A stretch of 64,000 nt of DNA, from NCBI GenBank assembly GCA_009617715.1, contig VTFK01000578.1, forward strand, positions 50,471 through 114,470. Reading direction: 5' to 3'. A model generated the notes under the pieces. It was not told the DNA's origin and did no database searches. It saw only the letters and a program-made list of their open reading frames with translations. Below, one piece after another: positions 11,801 to 23,800 of the stretch. How positions within the stretch are numbered: position 1 is the first letter of the stretch; every line of letters starts with the position of its first letter. This DNA comes from Plectrocnemia conspersa. Lineage: Eukaryota > Arthropoda > Insecta > Trichoptera > Polycentropodidae. A program made the position numbers and the translations under genes.

Positions 11801-14800
11801 AAGTATAAGTTAATTATCCATATTTTGATTCTCAATGTATTATGTTATATGTAGAAATCGATAGTTCTTTTACTAAATATAAATATATTTAAAAAGTTTT
11901 TAAATTATGTGTATATAATGCTTTTAAAATAATATTAAAGTCTATGGTTTTGGAATAACATAATTCATTTTTGATGGATCTATTGCTTACCTATGAGTCC
12001 TCTTCCCGGCGAAGTCAAGAATCCTCCAGTTACATCATGGTGTAAATGATGTTGAGTAGAACCAGGTGGACTAGGGGGTGTTCTATGCAGTGGTGGTAAA
12101 GCAGGACCCCAAGCAGCAGCAGCTCCCCATGGGAAAGCAGCACCATACGGAGGAGGTGGAGCGTAAAGTCCATAACCAGCAGCTCTAGCAAACTCTGCGG
12201 CAGCTCTCTCAGCAGCTCTGTTTCTCAAAATTCGATTGATTGAAGAAACGCTCGGGGCCGTGGCGTTGGTGCAAACACCTACAACAAAAATATTAATCCT
12301 TTACAAAGCTGCCGACACTCATAGTTACAATCCGTCATCGAACGTTTGACAGGTCAAGGGTTTCCTGGAAACTGGGCGGCTTTCAACGTGATCGTCTCGA
12401 AGAGTTCAACGAATCCTGATCAATTAACGTCTCACGGATCTGTTCTATGTAAGGGTTATGATTCCAGGAAACTGGGAAGCGCCGGTCCCTGTGATCAGAT
12501 AGAAAATCTGACAGGAGGCGCTCTATGAGCGCTCCCGTTATGAGCTTTCAATTTTGACGTGGACGTGTTAACGTGCGAGCTTTTGAAATAATGACCCGTT
12601 ACTTTGTATCACTTATGAAGGGTGTGCACGTGTGATATTTATATTTTTTATTGTATGTCTATCTTATAAAAAAAAAATCATGTTAATATATTATCATTGG
12701 ATACGGCTTAAAAATAATTTAAGTTAAACCACATTATTTAAATCGCCAATGAAGGGCAATCACCTTTTTTTAAGTCGATAGACCGATTCATTTCCGTATC
12801 ATCACGCAATTGTCGATTGACACGCCAAATTGCTATTGTTCGATCGAAATCGAACACGTAATTAAGTCGAGCTTTTAATTTCGAGAGTTCAGTTTTAAAC
12901 GAGCGAAATTAATTTAGTTTCCACAATCGATCACAATCGACAATTTCCACGAAACGCTTCCTATGGCCACAAAGACCTTTTTCATGGGTCGTAATTAATC
13001 TGCGTGACTTTTAACAAATTTTCAACGGGCATCGGCGGTTAACGTGTTGATTATTTTTATTATTATTAATTACCGCAACAATTGAACCACGCGTGTATAT
13101 TTTTTACAAGTGCATTATGTTTTAGGCATATGCTTAAAAGTGTCAAAAGGAATATAAAAATATATAAGGAAGTAATTTTAGATTTTAATTTATGTTTTAT
13201 ACTAATTTTTCCTATACTTACGTTTTGTAAATATACTTTTAAAGTCAAAAATTAAATATTTACAGTAAAAATTATTAGAGGAATAGATGTTTTTTAGATG
13301 GTTTTAATAGAGCCATAGATAATATAATATTAAAATATTTTTTCAATTAATTAAATAATATGTATTATAATATACGTAAATATAGATATGAATCCATGAA
13401 TTATCATAATGTACTTTGCTTTATAATATTTTTAACTTTTAACACCGCAAAAAATCAACAATGCACATTTTTTTAAGTTCATAAAACGCTTTACGCCTAA
13501 TTAAAGCCAACCCAATTCAAGGTAGATCAATTTGAAAACCACAAAATCTTCATAAGCGTGTTTTTTGCTTCAACATTCGCCATTTTGGTCGATTCGTTTT
13601 CGCAAATCGAGTGAAACGAACAATCGCCAAGAGATGGATGTTTTTTACTGTCGCCATTGTTTTTTGCGCCTAATATGTTATATATAACAACAACGAAAAA
13701 AACACATATCGAATTCACAGGTTGGGTTATTTGAACAAAAGGTTGATTTTTTCCATTCAGTTTTTAAATCGGACAGGTAGATGTATAAAAAAAGGATGCC
13801 TTCCGTGCAAGGATCATCGTCCCGGCGAAACAAGGTATTTATATTACCTTTTCGGGTCGGAAGAACAATAAAAGAGTGTTTATCTACCATCTACATTTTA
13901 TTTCACACGTGATCCGTAAAACACAATCAATCACAAGTCATCAACTCTTGTCAATATCCATTGTAGAGATATGCCTCTATAAGAAAAGAGCAAACAACGT
14001 ATTATGTTGTATTGTATGTTTTTAAATAAACCCTTCTATGATTACGCAACCTATATTTTAATTAAAAATAACGCATTGTTATCATTGAAAATTGTATAAA
14101 TTTAATACAAAATATCAAATTACTAGTAACATTATATTATAAATACATAATAAACCTATTTTTTTATTATGATAAAGTGATAATAAGTGCCTGTAATAAA
14201 ATTGACCATTTTAAATAATTAGAATATTATTATATTCATTATTAATCTTTAGTTGTAACATGTCAGGCACTGGCCCAATGCATTACCACTCTTCAATTAC
14301 AAACAACCACTAAGTAAATAATTAAATTAATATTTATTAAATATTATTACAGCATACAATTAATTTATGTAAATCTGCATGAACTTGTAGTATTTTAATT
14401 TCAATTATTCATTACAATATTCATCCGTGAGCTTAGTAAAATCGAGGAAAAATTAATCTGTAACGATCGATCTGAATTATAATTATATAATAATCACTAA
14501 TTCTGATTTCTAAGACACGAATGAAATTGCAATGCACTAGAATTTATAATATTAGTCATCGACTGGTTGAGACTGGAATATTAGTCAGCCACTGGTCTAA
14601 TTTGCTATTTATTTTGCAAGGCTTGCACTTTTTTATGTATATAATTATTAATCTAATACGTAAAGGTAAGCGCTGATTTTAAATATCATTAGACTGTCCT
14701 TTATCTACTGAGCTTTTTTAGCTTAAAACCTCAATATCGATATTTCCCAAAAGAATTGATTCATTCAAAAATAATGGCGTAGGTTTTGGCGATTCTCATT

Positions 14801-17800
14801 AAAACACAAAAGCCAAATATCAAATTTCAGTAACCAAAGTGAATACGATTGTTAAAAGTTCCCTTTTTTTAATTTTCAACTATTCACAAAAAAAGATTTA
14901 TTCAATTCTTACATTCAATATATTTATAAAAAGTGGTTAAATTATTGATTTATCGATTTATAAAATCGAAATATTATTTGAACACATATTATATATCAAA
15001 ATTAAGGGTTGATAAATGGCTATAAAAACTATATGCAGACTCAAATATTTTATGCGGATTTTTACTTTCTATATAATAAATTAATGCAAATTTGCTTTTT
15101 TAATTTTTAACTATTCACAAATATACTTATTTACTCAAAATATTTTTAGAACGTCGTTAGAGCATTGCATTAACGTATTAAAATATTATTTTATTACATT
15201 TTATATATCAATATTAAGTTATAAAAACTATACGCATACTCAAATATTTTATACGAATTTTTAAATTCTGTATAATAAATTAATGACTATATTTATTTTT
15301 AATCGTTTACAAATTTCTAGCATGTGGTTAGAGCATTGCAATAACGCTTTATACTATATAAGCATTTAAAATTATATTTAAACATATATTATGTAAAAAA
15401 ATTGAGCTACTAAAAGGTTGATAAATGGGTATATTAGCTATATGTAGACTCAAATATTTTATACAAATTTTTACTTCTGTATAATAAATTAATGAAAATG
15501 GTTGTACAAATTTTGCGTTTTTTAAATTTTAACTGTTCACAAGTATACTCATTGCTTTAACATATTTCTTAAAAGTAGTTAGCGTATCGCATTAACGGAT
15601 TTTAATATATCAACATTCCTAATATTATTTAAATGCATATTATATATTAAAATTTAGCTAATAAATGTTTGATAAATGGTTAATAAAACTATACACATGC
15701 TCAATTATTTATACTGAATAATAAACTATTTACAAATATACTTATTGATATTTTAAAATTGACTCAATATATTTTTAAGGAGTTGTTAAAGTATTGCATT
15801 TGAAATATTACTTCGCTACGATACCATCGTTTTTTCTTGTTGATCCAAATCTTTCTTTAGCCTTAGTAATTCCAATTGAAATTCCGATGATTGTTATAGT
15901 TTCTTAGTCTGGTTCAAACCACATTTCATAAATAATTGTTCACATTTGTTTAAACATTCACATAAAGTTCAGTAAAGGACGCCTATGGGAACAATCAACA
16001 ATGAACATAAACACTATTCTTTAAAGGAATGCTAACATGTGTTGATTCCTATTTGAAGATTCACTAAGAATGTATATATCCAACAGATGTTTACATGCAT
16101 ATGTAAATACAATACACTGCCCTGTAAATTCAATAGATTTTAAATCAATATTGTATTATAATATCAATATTGCATTGTATTTATATTTATTATTTTTTAA
16201 TTAATATTGAGATAAAGATTATATATTCTATTCAAGTGCATGACTGTGCATGGTATAGACATATTTTAAAACACCCTGTATTATGTACGGCGTCGGCGCA
16301 ATTTGATCGTAAATAAAGATGGCGTTTCTAATGCGCCGGATGTCGTGGTTATTGTCGGCCACCTCCCGTGACCACTATTGTCCAATAAGATGTCAAATTT
16401 TGACGCCCCTCCCACGTGTTCATTGGACGCTTACTGACACGCTTTAACCTTTCACTCCTCGCTGATTCCCCATGTAACATATATACATACATACATTCAA
16501 ATAGGGTTAGGAGGATCAATAGCGGTAATCAAATATTTTTGGACATTGTTTTAAAAACAAAGCTTGTGTCATCAGCATAGCATAACTAGATTTTGTAACA
16601 AAAATTCATATTTCAAGTGAAATTTTAAAATAGAAATACTTTATATTTTTATTAAAAATATATTTCAATCAAATTGTGAATGTTATATTATACTTTAACG
16701 CATATATTTAGAATTAAATAAAATAAATGAAAGCACAAAATAGCTACATTTTTATTATTAAATCGTGATATTACAAATTTAGTATATATTTAAATTAATA
16801 TTGTAGAAAGATTTCCGTACATTTTAGAGCATCATATTAGCGCCTATCAGCTAAATTATATTTTTGCTAGTAAAAATATAAAATACTATATTCTACTAGT
16901 GAAAATGTATTCCGATATGATTTTACTTAAATGACGTATTTTAAAAAATATTTTCGGGATAGATTCGAGATTGTTTTTTTCTAGATTTTTTCTGTAGAAA
17001 TAAGTTCATGAAACTAAGTATATTATTTATTAATTTTGCTGCATTAGATCTAGTGTTCAAATTACTGATAATATAATCCATAAAAACATAAAAATTTTAT
17101 AATTCAGCTTGTGCTGTTGTTGATTTTTTGTTATTTCTTATTCGATCTGAAAATTCAGATAGAATACTCAAATTTACTGCTACTAATCTACATTTGTTAA
17201 ATATTTCCTCTCATGTGTAATATTTTTTAAACGTTCAGAAAGCAATAGAGTCAACAATAATTTGCAAACAAATTTTAAGCCGCGTCAAAAAACTACAATC
17301 TGTAACTTTGAATAATAATGTTTATTCTAAAAATACTACCTAGAAAGTGGATACCTTTGAAGGCAATGTTCCGCTTCTTTTATTTATTGTATAATATGTA
17401 TAAAAATGGGCTTAAGGAACTTATACCTGTAATACATCAGTGTATGAGTACATCTCAAACAACAGTAGTTTAGTTTAGATTCATTATTTGAGGTCGGTTT
17501 TTACTTTTTTTGTAAATATATTATTGCTATGATTTTTAGGACTTTGTCCCGGGAATTTGTCCCCTCTCGGCGGGTCTAGTCATTGTCAGTTCCATTCAAA
17601 CTACAATAGAGTTATGAAAAACATGTTTATAGCATTTCAAACGGAAATAGTTGAAAAGTGTATGTCAGGCTTATTCGGTGATTTTATTTATATTATATTC
17701 TATCAACTCACTGTAACATCTACAGATATTAGAGTAAAATAGATATGGACCTTAAGCTTAAATTTACTTAAAAAATGCAAGTTTATTTTTATGGTAAAAA

Positions 17801-20800
17801 CAATATTGTTATTATCAGTCAAAGAACTATATATTAAATTACAACTTATATTCACAAATATAATATATACATTTTTAGAATTTATTTTCAATACAGAATT
17901 TATTTCTGTTTGATACAAACTAAAAAATTAACCTTTATTGAACTTTAACCTTTTTCTTTTTATTCAATACATTTAAAAATAACGCATTGAACACATTAAC
18001 ATAGCTAGAAGGTGGGCAGAACGCCCCGGGCGGCACTTGCTTGGGGTCGGCATTTACGCAATAAAGTGTGTTTTTTTTAAAAATATATATCCAATATTTG
18101 AAAGCAATAAACAACAGTTTAAAAAATTATTTTAAAAAACTATTTTTGTTTTAAAAAACTATTTTTGGCCAGCATAAAATTTTTACCTGTTTCTTAAAAC
18201 AGATGTTCCATATTAATAAATAAAATATTTATATGCCTGATAATCGTGTTTCATCAAACTATGTTTATTAAATATCTTGCACATTTTTTTACACGTAAAA
18301 TGTGTAGGGTATGTATCGTAGCTGAGAGGGGGCTCAAAAAGAGTAGCTCCTGAAAGTTTTTTTATTAGATTATTGTATGTGAGGAGGATTGTACAGTCAA
18401 TAGAATCTGTATTCTTAAGTATGAAATAGTTTGATGGGAGTGTAGGGCTTATTTGACATATGAAATGCTTTTGTAAAATGCTGCTTACTGACTGTAATTT
18501 CTAAGCGGAGAATTTTATTATAGTTTTGCTCCCCAAGCTTAAATCTACTAACAAAATTACAGCTATAGTATTTATGGTTTGCTGAAATTGTTTTCCTTAG
18601 AGCAATTTCAAACAGAATAAGTCTTGAAATTTAACTTTGGGCACAACATTTTTACAATAGACTAATCTTATTATTAATTAAAGAACAATATTACATACTA
18701 ATAGGAAGAAACGATTAATAATCAAATTTTAAAATACATGAATTACAATTATTTTGCTAGGTTTAAGTTTAACTTTTTATTTATATTGTTTTTATTGTTA
18801 GTGGAATATAAATAGAAAAAATATTATATGCATTTATTAAGAAATGTTAATTACTGTAATAGTAGTCTTAATCAGTATTTAGAGTGGTTTAACTATTTGT
18901 ACATTTCTCACTTCAATGATTGAAACATCTACTTTTTATTCATTATTAAGGCTTGCTATACATATTAGATAATTAGAATCGGAATAAATAAAATGATGGA
19001 TTTATTTCACCTATTAAACCAAAATAAAAAATACAATTTTATTACATAAAAAAGTATCTGAAATATCAGTATATTTGTAGATCAACAATATTATAAATTC
19101 ATTATTCTAATATCGCATCATTGCAGATATCTAACACAACTTCTGCTAAGGGTAAACCAGTGCAGCAGAGCCTTCTATAAATATCGAAACCACTTGCTGC
19201 ATCTCGTGTTGAATTAACAAAAATTATTCTAAATTACACCAGCAGCAATCTTAAGCCTCGATTCTCTCATACATCGTTTCGGCACGATTTACGAGCTTTT
19301 CTCGCTACTTATGGTAATGGTATGGGAAAGCCCCTCGGCCCTTGGCCGATAATGAAAATAGACTTGTTCTCATATCAATCACACACACAATTTGCAATGC
19401 GACAGGTGTGCCGGTAATAAAATTATCCGAAGCGATAAACGACACCATTGTGCGAATAAGATGCCTACCGTAGCCCGAGGCACCGACACGCTCAAAAGGG
19501 ACGCTGTCTCTTAAAAAGCGATAAATCATCGCCAGCATCACCCCTCGGCGGGATGAGATCGATGCTGTTTGAAAAGTGGATATACGGATACGTGGCGGGC
19601 TTACCAACCGCAACGGGAGCAGTTTAATGTCTCTGAGATTGATGGTTGATCGTTGGTCTTGTAAGGATGTGGGTATCATGCTGGTTATACTGATCATGTC
19701 ATTGTCACTAGAGCTGACAGTCTTGAGAATCTTATAAATAATACAAAATATATTTAAATCTATACCTTAAGTGTAATTTACTAGTTATTTTATGTAACGT
19801 GTATTTTGCATTTATTAAAACTAAAAAAAATATATTAAGATATGATGTTAAATTTGGTTTAAAGCAAATTGCTAATATTCTTAAATACTGTATCAATATA
19901 AAATCGCTGAAGTGGAGAATATATAAATCAAAATTAGCTTACCCTTTGTACTTTATATATATTTATATATGTATGTACATATATATATATTATTAAAGGG
20001 TCGCGAATGCATAACGGTTTTATGAAAGGTTTTGCATGTGTAAAATTATATTTGCTATACACGTTTCAGAATGTGATAAGTTAGGAGCCAGAGGCTCTTT
20101 ATCTCGTGTAATACGTGACTTTTACTACATATGAGATATTTTCTTGCAGTTATAATATTGTAATTATCATGTGAATAAAGCAGACATATTTCAGTTATTT
20201 AATTTGATAATAATTACACGCGAAGTGACTATGGATATTTCTTTATAGTGCATTAAAATAATATTTATAAAATTAACATTGCAATGTTATAAATAATAAA
20301 TAGCTAGATAGTTTCTCAAACATTTTATGCGTTAATTAATAATTATAGTATCAAGGAATCCCGCCTCCATGTTAATACACGCATTAATAATATAATTATA
20401 GCGTTACATCTACAAGACTCTTGATTCAATTGAACGCATCTATTGTTGTGTTATTTCACGCGCATGCGCGGTGAAGCTCTCGCAGTAATAGCAAATTATA
20501 ATAATTTTTCACGCGATTGCGGATGCTTCTTCCAAAAGAGTCGCAAAAATAAATTAGTCGATCATTGAACATGTTCCGTTTCGAAAGCAATGTCCGAGCG
20601 TGCACGAAGACTGTCGTTTCAGTAATTGTTATAACGAAAAAAGAGACGGGATCTTGATGGCTGGCACGACACGAAAAATGGTTCCCGATGAGGTAAAAGT
20701 AAAATAATATACGATAATATTATGCATTAGGAAAAAATCTGATCCATTATAATAATAACGATGGTGGTTATAATTTGTATACGTTTATTATCTCTCGGCG

Positions 20801-23800
20801 TTATTGGATTGATAAGTTGTATAATAATTCGTTTATGACATGACACAGTCATTCACGTGTGCATGTTTCTATGTTGTTTTTTGTTTTCCCAGTTCATGGT
20901 ATTGGAAACAAAGTAATTTTAATTTAAAAAATACATTGTTGATGTTATGAAAGGGTTATTATAAAATAGTTATATGTATACTATATTTTTTACACCATTA
21001 ATTTGTATGCAATTTAATCTATTTTTGTCCGCAATATTGTTTTTAAATTTAGTTTTGCATGAAAAAATGCTATTTATGTATTTTTTAAATATCTAGTTCT
21101 TTATTTTAGACATTCAGAATTCCTTATAGATTATTAAATATAGAAATTTTGACTGTAGCTATACAAAAACTAAGATTACGGCCATTACCATTTTATATTT
21201 TCTTCGTAACAATTTTAACTAACTATAGGATAAAATAACAATAGGATAGAAGGTATTATTGATTGTTTAAATTACTTAAAAATTATAAGCGCAATACAAT
21301 TAATTACATTTTGATTGCATTATTTAAATTTAATTTTATTGAGAGTAATGAACTTAATAATTAAAAATTATATTTCTATTGTGTGATATTAAATATTTTA
21401 ATTTGTAACATATTTATGTATATTATAATAAATATAAAAATTAATTTATTGTGTTTTTTAAGAAAAAATGTAATAAATTTTATTTTATGGATTGTAAAAA
21501 TTATTTAATTTTAATAAATACAAATTTAAAGATATTATTCAAGCGTAAGTTATTAAAATTTTATTTTTTATTTTAGATAAAGTATTTAATGCTCATGAAA
21601 ATTGGCAAATTTTAGTAATTGTTTTAATCAATAATTAATGGCTATATAATATTTTTTTTGCGATATAAATATGATTGATTTATTGTTCAAAATATCTTTG
21701 AATGTGTTTTATTGAATATTGATATTTTAATATTGAACCCTAATATATAAAAGGATCAGTATTTTTGCCTGATTGAGTTTAGTGCTTCAATTTTACGGTC
21801 ACTATTTTCAATAAATAGTCAGTAACATAAATATATAGTCAGTAGTTAAATGAACTTGCGTAAGTAAATTTCAATGTCTAACTGATTTTACTTATTTTTT
21901 TTTAAATATGACTTTTTTGATTGTCTTACATAGTAAAATAAATTTTTTAGTATAAAATATATATTTTTGAGATATGAGTATACAATAAACTATAATTTTT
22001 TAATTTATAGAATATTGCCAAAATATAATTAGATAAATGCGAAAAAAATATTTTAAAATGACTGTTGCTTTTTTATGTCAACATTTTTAATATATCTTGG
22101 TAAAATGCTAACATATAATAGGATTATTATTTTTGTCTGATTGAGCTTAGTACTTTAATTTTAATAAATAGTCAGTAACATAAATATAGTCAGTAGTTAA
22201 ATGATAATGTCATACTGATTTTAATTATTTTTTTATATAATGAGTATTTTAATTGTCTCAAATATTGATATATTAATAAAGAACGATAGTATTTAATAGG
22301 AATGATATAGTATTTTTGTCTAAATTTGCGTACTTTAATTCGACGAAAACTTTTTTTAATAAATAGTCAGTAAAATTTATTTTTAAACTTATTTCCGGGA
22401 TTTTTAAAAAAATGGTATTTTTAATTTTGTTTAACAGTATGAAAATTAATGACTATAAATATATATTATTTGTAATAAATATTTATTAAAAAAATTAATT
22501 TTAAAATTTACATTGAAATATATGAAAAATATCTTTGGATATGCTTTATTGTTTAAGCATTTTTTTATATTTTAGACAGTAACTTGATTATATTTTCAAT
22601 CGTAATATATATTAAATTTTTAATCTATAATTAAAAATAACTAACATTTTATTTAATAATATAAACTTCTTTGTTAAAGGTCAGTATTTTTGTCTGATTA
22701 CGCTTAGTACTATTATTTTACAGTCAGTAAAATAAATATAGAGTCGGTAGTTAAATTATGAACTACAAAATCAAATTTCATTGTCAAACATATTTTAATT
22801 TTTTTTTATAGAATGATTTTTTGATTGTCTCAAATAGTATAATAAATTTCTGGTTATAAAATATTTATTTTTTAAATATGAGCAAGGAATAAAATACAGA
22901 TTTTAAATTTAAGGAATATTGCCATAGTATGATTAGATGAATGAGAAAAAAATATTTTAATGTGTGTTTTTTTAATATTTTTATTAGTATTTAAATGATT
23001 TTTTAGTGGTTAGTTATATTGAATTGTGAATTTTTATTAAATATTGTCGCTTTTATTGGATCAGTTCTTTTTATATTTTTATCAATACTATATTGATTTT
23101 TTTATTAGTGAAATATAATAAATCTTGAGTTTTTATTCAATATTGATATATTAACAAAGAACAATAATATGTATTAGGAATGATAAAGACATGTATTTAG
23201 AGGATGATTATTTTTTTGTACTTGTTTTAATAAATAATCAGTTTAATTTATTTTCGAACTAATTTCAAGGCTTTTTAAAAGAATGTCATTTTAAATTACG
23301 TTAAGCAGTATAGTAATTGCGAATTATAAATATAAATTATTTTCGATAAATATTTATTAATTTATATTACTTTAAAATTAATATATACAGATGAATAAAA
23401 AAAATAACCTTGAATGTTTATTAGGCTTTATTAGACAAACTATTTTTGAATTTATTTTTAGGTCAGTAACTTGATTATATTTTCACTCTTAAAATATATA
23501 AAATAGTTAATTAATAATAAGAAATAATATTATTTAATGGTAGTAATATAAACCTGTTTTTAAGGGTCAGTATTTCAGTCAAATTTTCTTAATACTTTAA
23601 TTAGTCGTTTCGTAGTTTTAATTAACAACTAGTAACATAAATTAGATATTCTGTAGATAAATAGCAAACTAGCGTAAATGTATCTTAATGTCGAACTGAC
23701 ATTATTGTTTTTTTTTAGTAAAGACATTTTTCAATTAATCTATTAGTTTAATATATATATATATATATTAGTTTATATATTATATATACAAATAAATTGG

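Noticed and set aside
18000..18060. Short GC-rich patch (GAACGCCCCGGGCGGCAC)
   Set aside because: Only about 50 bp, containing a CCCGGG palindrome; probably a transposon scrap, but no ends could be defined.
19305..19697. 130-codon minus-strand frame
   Set aside because: Longest frame in the window outside repeats, but it has no domain, lies in a composition island whose GC extends beyond it, and has no splice signals fitting eyg.
21750..23760. CRISPR-like array
   Set aside because: Repeats are long, diverged, AT-rich and without regular spacers. This is a eukaryotic intron.
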